This document shows positions 13,585 through 22,174 of a stretch of DNA of 26,469 nucleotides, piece by piece (the first letter of the stretch is position 1; each line of letters opens with the position of its first letter). This stretch comes from Kordiimonadaceae bacterium. GTDB lineage: Bacteria; Pseudomonadota; Alphaproteobacteria; Sphingomonadales; Emcibacteraceae. The stretch is taken from NCBI GenBank assembly GCA_018699075.1, contig JABIPV010000287.1, forward strand, positions 1-26,469. Direction: 5' to 3'. The translations under genes and the position numbers were made by a program. Under the pieces are notes generated by a model. That model made no database searches. It was not told the origin of the DNA and worked only from the letters and a program-made list of their open reading frames with translations.

Positions 13585-14223
13585 ATGAAAAACATCAAGG
13601 GTAAATTGATTATAACTTTAATAGGAGTGATTATTAATTTGTCACTCTTATCAAACATTAGTAATGCACAAAATTCAGGGCCTGGACAAGCACCTGCAAA
13701 TGCAAGCGGGTTTAGAACTCCTAACAGTTCATATATGAATAATTTAGGGGGTTCTGAGTTAGGCTTAGGAGAAGGTAGCAACTCACTTGGTCGTGGCATT
13801 GGTTCAAGAATTGATTTCACCTCTTTTACTACTCTAAAAAGAATACGCGGACTTATAAATGAGGGTCAAAACGAAGACGCCGCCAATAAAACAATAACAT
13901 ATATATCGCAAATGGAAGGGGTTCGAAAAGATGGCATGGAAACACCTTTTTACGCTGCCGCCTATAACGAACTTTGCCTCAGCTCAACCAACTTGAGAAA
14001 AGTTGAATATGCTATGGGCGTTTGTAATAAATCATTAGAACTAACCCCAGACCACTGGGAGAGCCTTAAAAGTAGAGCTACTTTATATTTCATGACACAA
14101 GATTTTCCAAAAGCGCTAGATGATTTTAATAACTCATTAGAAAATGCGCCCAAAAATATTGCCGTCACCAATGTTCTGAAACAAAATATTGGGATCGTTG
14201 AAGGAAAAATTGCTGAAAAATAA
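13585..14223 (+). CDS. Secreted TPR-like protein, paralogue 3
   Basis: A 212-residue exported protein: signal peptide about 1-29 (ending S-N-A-Q), a linker of roughly 40 residues rich in G, S, N and P, then the conserved domain from R-I-D-F-T-S-F-T-T-L-K-R-I-R to the end. Cysteines C131 and C147 are the conserved pair. Over its last 140 or so residues it is very close to paralogue 4, including K-D-G-M-E-T-P, L-T-P-D-H-W-E-S and D-F-P-K-A-L-D-D-F. ATG 13585 is chosen (AGAGGA 7 bases before) over an in-frame TTG at 13570. The low-complexity linker suggests the domain is held away from a surface or partner. The function is unknown. Confidence 0.85.
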   Translation: MKNIKGKLIITLIGVIINLSLLSNISNAQNSGPGQAPANASGFRTPNSSYMNNLGGSELGLGEGSNSLGRGIGSRIDFTSFTTLKRIRGLINEGQNEDAANKTITYISQMEGVRKDGMETPFYAAAYNELCLSSTNLRKVEYAMGVCNKSLELTPDHWESLKSRATLYFMTQDFPKALDDFNNSLENAPKNIAVTNVLKQNIGIVEGKIAEK

Positions 14224-14368
14224 GTAATAATTTAATCAATAAAGTAATTTAAAAAGAATAGTTTTTATATAAAGATATTTCTTACGAACGTGATTTTTAG
14301 AGTGGTAATAATCATGTGCGTGACTACAACTCATTGTATAATAATATAATAATATTCATTACAAAGAT

Positions 14369-14433
14369 GTAACGATATTGTGATTAATTCCACCAGAATG
14401 TGATTTGCTTTTTCCTTAAGACTCTTCTTTAAT
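14369..14433 (+). promoter_or_regulatory. TPR-locus promoter module, copy 3
   Basis: GTAAC (14369-14373), 6 bases, GTGAT (14380-14384), then GTGATTTG (14400-14407) running into TTGCTT (14405-14410); 17 bases later TTTAAT (14428-14433). Box spacings equal those of copy 2. It lies 69 bases before ATG 14469. The rest of 14224-14468 is AT-rich, with one further GTGAT at 14290. Confidence 0.65.
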
Positions 14434-14468
14434 TGTAATTACTAATTTAACATCGAGAGGACTAACAC

Positions 14469-15095
14469 ATGATATTTTTAACACATAGAAAATTAATAAC
14501 ACTCATTGGATTAACATTCAGTTTCCTTCTTGTTGCCAATCAAAGTCAGGCGCAAGTAGCGAGATTTGATGATCAAGTAGGTCGAGGTTACTTGAACGGA
14601 GTTGGCGGCAACACTGGAGGAACCAATGATCCGTTTTTAGGAAGTGGCTCATCATCTAACGGACGCATTGCAGGAAATAGAATTGACTTCACTTCGTTTG
14701 CGACCTTAAAGAGAGTACGCGCCCTCATCAATGAAGGTAATAATGAAGATGCTGCAATAAAAGCAATTACTTATATATCCCAAATGGAAGGCGTTCGAAA
14801 AGATGGCATGGAAACGCCGTATTACGCAGCCGCGTATAATGAACTTTGTGTCAGTTCAACCAACCTCAGAAAGGTTGAATATGCCATGGCCGTATGTAAT
14901 AAATCCTTAGAGCTAACTCCTGATCATTGGGAAAGTTTTAAAAGTAGGGCTACGTTACATTTTATGACGCAGGATTTTCCAAAAGCACTTGATGATTTTA
15001 ACATTTCATTGGAAAATGCGCCTCAGAACATTGCCATCACCAATGTACTGAAACAAAATATCGGTGTCGTAGAAGGAAAAATTGCTAATAAATAA
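14469..15095 (+). CDS. Secreted TPR-like protein, paralogue 4
   Basis: A 208-residue exported protein with signal peptide about 1-29 (ending Q-S-Q-A-Q), a Gly/Asn/Ser-rich linker (roughly 30-75), and the conserved TPR-like domain with Y-N-E-L-C and A-V-C-N 16 residues apart. Almost every residue of the domain matches paralogue 3 apart from conservative changes; the signal peptides and linkers differ freely, so selection acts on the domain. GAGAGGA stands 7 bases before the ATG. It ends the TPR array; the next gene (mlaA) lacks the shared promoter motif. A role in binding an envelope protein is the most that can be inferred. Confidence 0.85.
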   Translation: MIFLTHRKLITLIGLTFSFLLVANQSQAQVARFDDQVGRGYLNGVGGNTGGTNDPFLGSGSSSNGRIAGNRIDFTSFATLKRVRALINEGNNEDAAIKAITYISQMEGVRKDGMETPYYAAAYNELCVSSTNLRKVEYAMAVCNKSLELTPDHWESFKSRATLHFMTQDFPKALDDFNISLENAPQNIAITNVLKQNIGVVEGKIANK

Positions 15096-15187
15096 GCAAT
15101 TAAAACTTTAATATTTGTTGTTCATCATATATTCATTTATTTCGAGTTAAATGAGCGTGAAAACAAACAGAGAACCAATACACTTTG

Positions 15188-16006
15188 ATGATGAACAACA
15201 AATACCTCAACGGCACTATTAAGCCAAGCACAATCACATTGATTATGCTTGCTTTATCTGTTCTGTTTCTTAGTTCATGCGCAAAACGCCCCCCTGATAG
15301 CAACCCTGAAGCCCAGTTGAATTATGACGAGGCCAATGATCCGCTAGAGCCAATGAACAGGAGCATATTTGCTTTTAATACTTTATTTGATGATGCAATC
15401 GTCGCACCCACAGCAAGGTTATACCGTCGCTGGGGTCCCCCTGATGTTAGGGACGGCATTTCGAACTTTGTCGCCAACTGGCGCGAACCCGTTACATTTG
15501 TCAATGATGTTTTACAAGCGGAACCCAAGCGCGCAGGAACGACCTTTTCAAGATTTTTAATTAATTCCACCTTTGGGCTTCTGGGTACCTTTGATACGGC
15601 AACACAATGGGGACTGCCTTATCATAATGAAGATTTTGGTGAAACATTTGCCGTTTGGGGCATACCAGAAGGTCCGTTTATCGTCCTTCCTCTTCTTGGT
15701 CCATCGAACGCAAGGGATTTATCCGGTTTTGTGGTAGATTTTTTCTATGATCCGGTCAGTTTATGGTTAAATCATAAAAACTGGACCTATGTCCGCTATG
15801 GCAGACTTGCTCTCAGGGGGCTTATTTACCGCGAAGAAAATCTAGAAACATTGGATGATCTCAGCAAGTCATCAACGGACTTTTATGCATCTCTGCGTAG
15901 TGCATATCGCCAACTTAGATTATATGACATCAATAACGGTAACCTTGATACCAGTGAAGAAGACGATTTATTTGACGAAGAATTTGATGATGAATTTGAG
16001 TTTTAA
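15188..16006 (+). CDS. mlaA: MlaA/VacJ phospholipid-transport lipoprotein
   Basis: A 272-residue outer-membrane lipoprotein that removes misplaced phospholipids from the outer leaflet and passes them to the periplasmic Mla carrier. The signal peptide ends in the lipobox L-S-S-C31. The family hallmark N-D-P-L-E-P-M-N-R follows, with F-N, P-V-T-F-V-N-D, R-F-x-I-N-S-T-F-G, G-E-T-F-A-V-W-G and G-P-F-I-V-L-P-L-L-G-P-S-N-A-R-D. The C-terminus is unusually acidic (E-E-D-D-L-F-D-E-E-F-D-D). ATG 15188 is chosen, with ATG 15191 equally possible; a TTG at 15185 and the weak upstream GAGA leave the start uncertain by a few codons. The other Mla genes are not in the window. Confidence 0.92.
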   Translation: MMNNKYLNGTIKPSTITLIMLALSVLFLSSCAKRPPDSNPEAQLNYDEANDPLEPMNRSIFAFNTLFDDAIVAPTARLYRRWGPPDVRDGISNFVANWREPVTFVNDVLQAEPKRAGTTFSRFLINSTFGLLGTFDTATQWGLPYHNEDFGETFAVWGIPEGPFIVLPLLGPSNARDLSGFVVDFFYDPVSLWLNHKNWTYVRYGRLALRGLIYREENLETLDDLSKSSTDFYASLRSAYRQLRLYDINNGNLDTSEEDDLFDEEFDDEFEF

Positions 16007-16075
16007 GCTTCTTTAAACTTGTTTTTTCTCCATAATTATACTTATTATGTGTCAATAATTTTATAGGGCGGAAAA

Positions 16076-16654
16076 ATGAACTCAGAAAACCTAGACATCA
16101 GTAAAGAAGAAAAGAAACGCCATAAAGCAATCATTGCAAGTCGCACGATGCTTCTTATGCAATGGCCGGCTTATACAGTACTAGGATTAATGGGCATATT
16201 GCTGCCTCTACTTGGGACTGTTGATGAAGTTTCTTTAGTCGGAACGATACTACTTATCACGGCCTTAACCCAACTTGTCATTCTTACTAAATACGGTGTT
16301 AATCCCGGATTTTTCTGGCGGCTATGTGTAATGATCGTTAGCTTTATGGCTAGCGGGTTGTTGCTCAGCGGACTGTTTTCTGAATATTTTTCTATCTCAC
16401 AAATTCTTGGGGCATATTTGGCTGGAACAGGCGGATATATCGTCATTGAAGGCCGGTATTCTTTTTCAAGCCGCCATATTGAAAGCGTCGTTTATTGCGG
16501 ATATTTTGCCGGAGTTATGGGCTTAATGCTATTCACAGGTTGGCCCGAACTAACATGGTGGACACCTACGCTCGCACTAAGTCTGTACTTACTTGCCCTA
16601 GGCCATACCGCTCGTGTCTTTATTTACCGTGAAAGCACAAGTAAAGAAGCTTAG
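16076..16654 (+). CDS. HdeD-like (DUF308) integral membrane protein
   Basis: A 192-residue membrane protein: a charged N-terminal tail (about 1-25), then about six hydrophobic helices, with a short charged C-terminal tail. The pattern of three helix pairs and glycine-rich turns, including G-W-P-E-L-T-W-W before the last helix, resembles HdeD, an acid-resistance membrane protein of unknown mechanism. The match is by pattern, so an unrelated small membrane protein remains possible. GGGCGGAAAA gives a good ribosome binding site. It lies 69 bases after mlaA and its last codon overlaps the end of the converging ettA gene. Confidence 0.6.
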   Translation: MNSENLDISKEEKKRHKAIIASRTMLLMQWPAYTVLGLMGILLPLLGTVDEVSLVGTILLITALTQLVILTKYGVNPGFFWRLCVMIVSFMASGLLLSGLFSEYFSISQILGAYLAGTGGYIVIEGRYSFSSRHIESVVYCGYFAGVMGLMLFTGWPELTWWTPTLALSLYLLALGHTARVFIYRESTSKEA

Positions 16655-18330
16655 CGCGTAAGCTTCTTATACTGCATTTTATGAGGGCGATCCGCTGCAT
16701 CGCCTAATCTTCTGCGCTTATCTGCTTCATAATCTTCATAGTTTCCTTCGAACCATTCAACTTGTGAATTTCCTTCAAAAGCAAGGATATGTGTGGCAAT
16801 TCTGTTTAAAAACCATCTATCATGAGAAATAATAACCGCACAGCCTGCAAAATCTTCCAGTGCCGCTTCAAGCGCACTTAACGTTTCCACATCAAGATCG
16901 TTTGTCGGTTCATCGAGGAGGAGTACGTTCGCAGGTGTACGAAGCATTTTAGCCAAATGAACTCTGTTACGTTCACCACCCGAAAGCTGGCCTAATTTCT
17001 TTTGTTGGTCTGTGCCTTTAAAATTAAAGTTACCCACATAAGCACGTGTTGGTACCTTGCGACCATTAAAATCAAACATATCCAGCCCGTCGGATATTTC
17101 TTCCCATACACTTTTATTATCGTTGAGACCTTCACGACTTTGATCAACATGGCCAAGAAGTACTGTTTCACCAACTTTAATTTCACCGCTGTCTGGTTTT
17201 TCATCACCTGTGATCATTTTAAAAAGAGTAGACTTACCCGCACCATTGGCACCGATAATACCGACAATTCCACCCGGCGGTAATCTAAACTCTAGTTCAT
17301 CTATAAGCAGGCGATCATCAAAACCTTTTGATAATTTATTTGCTTCAATCACGACACCACCCAGACGCGGCCCAACAGGAATTTGAATTTGAGCTTCACC
17401 GTTACGACCTTCTTGCGCAGCTGCAAGTAAATCATCATACGCGTTAATACGGGCCTTACTTTTGGCCTGACGTGCTTTAGGTGATTGTTGAATCCATTTA
17501 AGTTCGCGTTTCATGGTTTTCTTACGTGACGCTTCCATGCGTTCTTCTTGGATCATACGTTTTTCTTTTTGCTCAAGCCAAGAAGAGTAATGACCTTCGT
17601 ATGGAATGGCACGGCCACGGTCAATTTCAAGCACCCAATTTACGACATTATCAAGGAAGTAACGGTCATGGGTCACGAGAATAACAGTACCATCATATTC
17701 TTTAAGATGATTTTCAAGCCACGCCACTGATTCAGCGTCCAGATGGTTGGTCGGTTCATCAAGCAGAAGTATTTCAGGTTTTTCAAGCAGCAAACGGCAA
17801 AGTGCAACGCGACGACGTTCACCACCAGATAAAATTGTAACATCCGAATTTCTTGGTGGGCAGCGCAATGCTTCCATCGCAAGCTCAACCCGACTTTCCA
17901 AATCCCAAGCATCAGCAGCATCAATTTTATCTTGAAGCTCACCTTGTCTTGCGATCAAATCATTCATTTCATCATCTGACATTGGTTCTGCGAACTTTGC
18001 GCTTATTTCATTAAACTCATCGACAATGCGTTTAATTTCACCCATTCCATCCATGACATTTTCAAAAACTGTTTTTTCAGGATCAAGATGCGGTTCCTGC
18101 TCAAGGTATCCCACACGAATGCCTTCGGCAGCCCAAGCTTCACCAGTATAGTCAGTATCAATACCGGCAATAATTCTCATCAATGTAGATTTACCAGAGC
18201 CGTTAACGCCAATCACAGCGATTTTAGCATCAGGCATAAATGATAATGTAATATCGCTAAAGGTCGGTTTAGCGCCGGGGTAAGTTTTCCCCAAGTTTTT
18301 CATTACATAACTATATTGATAAGATGCCAT
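16651..18330 (-). CDS. ettA: ABC-F translation factor EttA
   Basis: A 559-residue soluble protein with two ATPase halves and no membrane part. It binds the ribosomal E site and gates the first steps of elongation according to ATP/ADP level (established for E. coli EttA). Half 1: Walker A G41-V-N-G-S-G-K-S-T, L167-S-G-G-E, Walker B L-L-L-D-E-P-T-N-H-L-D. Half 2: G-A-N-G-A-G-K-S-T, L-S-G-G-E-R-N-R, L-L-L-D-E-P-T-N-D-L-D. Between them lies the basic P-tRNA interaction linker (K-R-E-L-K-W-I-Q-Q-S-P-K-A-R-Q-A-K). M-A-S-Y-Q-Y at 18330 is the canonical EttA start; an in-frame ATG 12 bases upstream is less likely. The E-Q-E-P-H-L-D segment is typical of EttA rather than Uup or ABC-F resistance proteins. 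Confidence 0.95.
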   Translation of the reverse strand: MASYQYSYVMKNLGKTYPGAKPTFSDITLSFMPDAKIAVIGVNGSGKSTLMRIIAGIDTDYTGEAWAAEGIRVGYLEQEPHLDPEKTVFENVMDGMGEIKRIVDEFNEISAKFAEPMSDDEMNDLIARQGELQDKIDAADAWDLESRVELAMEALRCPPRNSDVTILSGGERRRVALCRLLLEKPEILLLDEPTNHLDAESVAWLENHLKEYDGTVILVTHDRYFLDNVVNWVLEIDRGRAIPYEGHYSSWLEQKEKRMIQEERMEASRKKTMKRELKWIQQSPKARQAKSKARINAYDDLLAAAQEGRNGEAQIQIPVGPRLGGVVIEANKLSKGFDDRLLIDELEFRLPPGGIVGIIGANGAGKSTLFKMITGDEKPDSGEIKVGETVLLGHVDQSREGLNDNKSVWEEISDGLDMFDFNGRKVPTRAYVGNFNFKGTDQQKKLGQLSGGERNRVHLAKMLRTPANVLLLDEPTNDLDVETLSALEAALEDFAGCAVIISHDRWFLNRIATHILAFEGNSQVEWFEGNYEDYEADKRRRLGDAADRPHKMQYKKLTR

Positions 18331-18417
18331 GTTCACTCTCACATAAAATTTAAAAAAATCGGCCCATAGTATAATTTTGGCATGTATAACGCATAGTCAT
18401 TGCCATTAGCAATGATT

Positions 18418-18450
18418 AAAAAAAATCCCCCGCATTCCTGCGAGGGATTT
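18418..18450 (-). terminator. Rho-independent terminator of the methyltransferase-like gene
   Basis: Minus strand: AAATCCCTCGCA, loop GGAA, TGCGGGGGATTT (12-bp stem with one mismatch) followed by a run of Ts ending at 18418. It starts 25 bases after the stop at 18475 and separates that gene from ettA. Confidence 0.9.
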
Positions 18451-18474
18451 AAATTTCATTAAAAATATTAAGTG

Positions 18475-19233
18475 TTACGGGTTGGTAAATTTAAGTATAA
18501 AACGACTAGTTTTACCGCGTACCGCCGGATCAAATACCAATTTCGATTTATCATCGGTGGTGTTTTTCAAAATATCCAACTCACCAGCAAGCATAAATCC
18601 AGCTTCGGACATATCTTTTTTAACAACGGCTGAATCGATACGGTGAACAATTGTGCCTGTACTGCTTGGTGCACCATCCATTGCTTCATGATCAATCACT
18701 GCCATAATTCCACCTGGCTTAAGGGCTTTACGATACATTGCGAGGACTTCTTGAACGTCAACACCAAACCTATCAAAATAGAAATCATGAAAGTTTTGAA
18801 TTAAAAAGACGGCGTCCAATGTATTTTCTTTTACATCAAGATCATTAAATCCTGCATAAATTGGTACCACATTACTCATGTGATCAGTGTCGCGAATGTA
18901 TTTTGCATAAGCATTATCAGGATCCATGCCTGCATTGGCGAACATATGGGCAATCACACGCCCATCGTCACCAACAACGCCCGCAAGAATTTCAGCATAG
19001 AAACCCCCGTTAGATACCATATCAAGTACTGTCATTCCTGGCTGCACACCCATAAATTTAATAACTTGACCCGGCATACGGGCCGCATCGCGGGAACTAT
19101 TGGCTTCAGCGCGGGCAGGGTTATCCATTGCCGCTTTAATTAAATCATCATAATCGTCTGCTTGGGAACTATTTATTGGTATTATACTTATTGCCACACA
19201 CATGATGGCTGATTGTAACATTTTTATTTTCAT
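18475..19233 (-). CDS. Exported class I methyltransferase-like protein (COG4798 type)
   Basis: A 252-residue protein with a signal peptide (about 1-25, ending S-S-Q-A) followed by an AdoMet-methyltransferase fold: R-x-x-D-A-x-R-M-P-G-Q-V-I-K-F, motif I V-L-D-M-V-S-N-G-G-F-Y-A-E (G-G-F-Y in place of the usual G-x-G-x-G-x), D-A-V-F-L-I-Q-N-F-H-D-F-Y, and L-K-P-G-G-I-M-A-V-I-D-H. This matches the predicted exported methyltransferases known in proteobacteria. The substrate is unknown, and whether AdoMet is available outside the cytoplasm is unclear. GGAGG lies 8 bases before ATG 19233; the in-frame ATG at 19248 would place that GGAGG inside the gene. It is followed by its own terminator. Confidence 0.82.
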   Translation of the reverse strand: MKIKMLQSAIMCVAISIIPINSSQADDYDDLIKAAMDNPARAEANSSRDAARMPGQVIKFMGVQPGMTVLDMVSNGGFYAEILAGVVGDDGRVIAHMFANAGMDPDNAYAKYIRDTDHMSNVVPIYAGFNDLDVKENTLDAVFLIQNFHDFYFDRFGVDVQEVLAMYRKALKPGGIMAVIDHEAMDGAPSSTGTIVHRIDSAVVKKDMSEAGFMLAGELDILKNTTDDKSKLVFDPAVRGKTSRFILKFTNP

Positions 19234-19313
19234 TGTCGTGTCCTCCATTATTTTTGGATTTTTATTTACCCTTCACTGGAAAGAATAACAAAAAACCACT
19301 TTAAATTATAGTC

Positions 19314-19781
19314 TTAAATCCAACGTCTTACCTTTTCCTTATAATCCAGATATTCTTGGCCAAATTTTTCCTCGAGATATGCCTCTTCTTTTTTTATAAC
19401 TAAATTGGTCATGATATAAATTATTGGTAGCAACATCAAAAGCATCCAAGCATTTTCAAAATAAAGGGCCGCGGAAAATAAAAAGAGGTTCGCCGACAGG
19501 TATATAGGATTGCGGCTGTGTGCAAACATACCACCAGTATATATTTTTACTGGTGTCGCGTGCACGCTGGGACTTTGCTTATTTTTTCTAAATGTCTTTG
19601 CGGCAATGAAAAAAATCATAATACCTACGGACATTGAAACAATTGCAATTGTTTCAAGTATTTCACCGCCAGGAATTGTGAGCTCATATACTCTATTTAA
19701 ACCGACAGCAATCAATGCCGCTATTATATAAAAAAACGGAGGATGGGTGATAATTCCCGGATTATCTTTTTCTTCGGCCAT
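19314..19781 (-). CDS. Isoprenylcysteine carboxyl methyltransferase (ICMT/PEMT) family protein
   Basis: A 155-residue membrane protein with about four helices. The C-terminal half has G-M-F-A-H-S-R-N-P-I-Y-L, then E-E-A-Y-L-E-E-K-F-G-Q-E-Y-L-D-Y-K-E-K-V-R-R-W-I, the signature of the bacterial ICMT/PEMT fold that binds AdoMet at the membrane. Bacterial members methylate varied or unknown lipid-linked substrates; no prenylated protein is implied. AGGAGAG sits 5 bases before ATG 19781; an upstream start at 19808 would overlap the amidohydrolase end. It lies 17 bases after that gene, so the two are probably co-transcribed. Confidence 0.85.
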   Translation of the reverse strand: MAEEKDNPGIITHPPFFYIIAALIAVGLNRVYELTIPGGEILETIAIVSMSVGIMIFFIAAKTFRKNKQSPSVHATPVKIYTGGMFAHSRNPIYLSANLFLFSAALYFENAWMLLMLLPIIYIMTNLVIKKEEAYLEEKFGQEYLDYKEKVRRWI

Positions 19782-19797
19782 ATAATTCTCTCCTGTT

Positions 19798-21552
19798 TTA
19801 TTGTTCATAAATTATTTTACCGCCTACAATGGTCATCAACACTTTACCATTAAATAAGTCTTTTGGCGAATTTTCACCGACATTTAATACATCCAAATCA
19901 AGTATGGTGATGTCTGCCCATTTACCTTTTTCCAAGGTTCCAGTTTCATTTTCAACAAAACCTGCATATGCGGCACCTGTTGTATATCCACGCACGGCTT
20001 CTTCTGATGTTAATTTTTCATCCGGATACCATCCGCCTTCTGGCAACCCGTCAGTACTTTGACGGGTGATGGCTGAATGAAGACCATAAAAAATATTCCA
20101 GCTATAACCCATTAGATCAGACCCGAACGCGAGCGGCACATTATTACGGCGAAATGTACGCCATGCATACGCTCCTTTGGCTCGTTCGGCACCAATACGA
20201 TCAACTGTCCAAACTTTATCTTCGGCAACGAACGGCGGTTGAACGGCCGCTATAATATCCAGTTCATCATAAAGTTTAAAATCATCCGGGTGAACTACTT
20301 GTGCATGTTCAATACGGTGGCGCAGTTTTTGCAGTTCTGGATTTATAGCGAAATTGTCTTTAAAAAAATGAAGAACCTCGCGATTGCCACCATCGCCAAT
20401 GGCATGGACATTCACTTGAAAACCTGCTTGTAATATTGAGCCAATTTCTTTTGTGAAAAAACCATAATCATCACCTGAAACACCAATTTGACCAGGCATA
20501 TCAGAATATTCTTCCACCAATTTTGCACCACGTGCGCCAAGTGATCCGTCGTAATACCCTTTAACTGAATGAACGAAAAGCTTATTGCTTTCATATTTTA
20601 TGGGACCTGATTTTTTCCATTGTTCCATTTGTGGTTTATCACGTCCGCTGATCATTGCACTGACACGGATAGAAATTTTATTTTCATCATTTAATGTCTG
20701 ATAGGCGTCCATGATTGGCGTATTCACACCCGCATGATGCACCATTGAATAACCGTCATTGGCCATCAATTGTAAGCCATTAACTAGGCGATTCATCATC
20801 CGTTCTTTACTTAGAGGCGGAACCGCATTCCTGTATAAGGCCACACCACGGTTACGAACCGCACCATTTGGCTCACCATTTTCATAACGGTGAATAATAC
20901 CACCGGTTGGATTTTCGGCATCCTTTGTGATACCAGCCTCGATCATGGCAAGTTTATTTCCCCAAGCACCAAAACCATTTGTCCCATCAAGTAAAACCGG
21001 ATGATCTGGAACCCTCTCAGAGATTAATTTTTCCGTAGGGTAACGATCAGCCCAGCGGCCTTCGTCCCATCCACGGGCTACAACCCATTGACCTTTAGGA
21101 ATATTAAACTTTTCAATATGATCAACGACGCGTTGAACGGCTTCTTCTTCCGTTTCAACCCCTTTAAGATCTACGTCATCTAATGTGGCGCCTAATTCTT
21201 CGATATGCGTATGGGTATCTACAAAACCGGGCAGGATTGTGCCGCCCATCACATCAACCGCTTTGGTCGTCGCACCTTTAAAAACGGCCATATCCTCAGA
21301 AGAACCGACAGCGATAATTAAGCCGTCTTTAATGGCAACCGCCTGCGCATCCGGTGTCCAAATACCATTTGAATATGGCGCATTCATAGCAGGCACACCT
21401 TCTAGGGACGGCTCATCCCATGAAAAGGAATAGAGCTTTCCATTCTCTAGAATTAAATCTGCGATTTCTGCTGAACTTTGTTCCGGTGTGGATTGTTGAG
21501 CACATGCTGTTAAAGCCATAATAAGCATTATGGCACCAATTTTTCTAATCAT
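19798..21552 (-). CDS. Lipoprotein metal-dependent amidohydrolase (YtcJ-like)
   Basis: A 584-residue hydrolase of the amidohydrolase superfamily, exported as a lipoprotein (lipobox L-T-A-C17). Metal-site motifs are intact: G-F-V-D-T-H114-T-H116, a central lysine region (V-K-G-Y-Y-D-G-S-L-G), V-H-A-I-G-D-G, R-I-E-H-A-Q, and F-G-S-D-L. The YtcJ branch includes N-substituted formamide deformylase and many uncharacterised members; the substrate here is unknown. It lies between the methionine sulfoxide reductase gene (24 bases upstream) and the ICMT-family gene, all on the minus strand, and the short gaps suggest one transcript. Confidence 0.88.
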   Translation of the reverse strand: MIRKIGAIMLIMALTACAQQSTPEQSSAEIADLILENGKLYSFSWDEPSLEGVPAMNAPYSNGIWTPDAQAVAIKDGLIIAVGSSEDMAVFKGATTKAVDVMGGTILPGFVDTHTHIEELGATLDDVDLKGVETEEEAVQRVVDHIEKFNIPKGQWVVARGWDEGRWADRYPTEKLISERVPDHPVLLDGTNGFGAWGNKLAMIEAGITKDAENPTGGIIHRYENGEPNGAVRNRGVALYRNAVPPLSKERMMNRLVNGLQLMANDGYSMVHHAGVNTPIMDAYQTLNDENKISIRVSAMISGRDKPQMEQWKKSGPIKYESNKLFVHSVKGYYDGSLGARGAKLVEEYSDMPGQIGVSGDDYGFFTKEIGSILQAGFQVNVHAIGDGGNREVLHFFKDNFAINPELQKLRHRIEHAQVVHPDDFKLYDELDIIAAVQPPFVAEDKVWTVDRIGAERAKGAYAWRTFRRNNVPLAFGSDLMGYSWNIFYGLHSAITRQSTDGLPEGGWYPDEKLTSEEAVRGYTTGAAYAGFVENETGTLEKGKWADITILDLDVLNVGENSPKDLFNGKVLMTIVGGKIIYEQ

Positions 21553-21576
21553 TAAATATTCGCTCTTCTTTATGTT

Positions 21577-22041
21577 TTAGTTTGAAAATACGTTGGTTAT
21601 TATTTTTTCCAACCATAGCTGATCTATTTTATCAAAGGTAGAAAATTTTGTACTGTCTACATCAAGTACGGCAATAAGTTTCTTATGTTTATCAAATACA
21701 GGCACAACTATTTCTGAATTGGTTTGGCTATCACATGCAATATGGCCGGGGAAATTGTGTACGTTATCTATGATTTGGGTTTTTCCTGTTTTTGCGGCTT
21801 TGCCGCATACCCCTCTTTCGAAGGTAATACGCAAACATCCTAAAGTTCCCTGATAAGGGCCAACAACCAATTCGTTTGTCTTATCAGGATCAACTACATA
21901 AAACCCAACCCAATAGAAATCTTCAAAAGCAAAATTGAGAAGACAAGAGATCGTCGCCATATTGGCAACCACATTGGTTTCTCCTTCTGTAACACTATAA
22001 ATGTCCGTTTCAACTTGCTTATAAATGGATTCTTTTTGCAT
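21577..22041 (-). CDS. msrC: Free methionine-(R)-sulfoxide reductase (GAF domain)
   Basis: A 154-residue single GAF-domain enzyme that reduces free methionine-R-sulfoxide to methionine using thioredoxin. The three family cysteines are present: G-C69, G-V-C79-G and H-I-A-C103-D, with the usual W-V-G-F-Y and N-S-E-I-V-V-P motifs. The family N-terminus (about M-Q-K-E-S-I-Y) fits ATG 22041 with AAGGTGTG upstream; ATG 22074 also has a good AAGGTGG, so an 11-residue extension cannot be excluded. Methionine salvage links it in theme, not in position, to the metF-metH operon. Confidence 0.9.
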   Translation of the reverse strand: MQKESIYKQVETDIYSVTEGETNVVANMATISCLLNFAFEDFYWVGFYVVDPDKTNELVVGPYQGTLGCLRITFERGVCGKAAKTGKTQIIDNVHNFPGHIACDSQTNSEIVVPVFDKHKKLIAVLDVDSTKFSTFDKIDQLWLEKIITNVFSN

Positions 22042-22174
22042 CAGTAACACACCTTTATAACATTTGATCGACATATATACCACCTTAAGTAAAAATTATG
22101 CAAAAAATCTTTACGACTAACTTACTGTTAATAAATGATTTTTAATTTTTATTGAAAAAATATACTTATTACAA

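Noticed and set aside
16651..18330. ABC-F antibiotic-resistance protein
   Set aside because: Its start, linker and E-Q-E-P-H-L-D segment fit the housekeeping factor EttA; no resistance-type long linker is seen.
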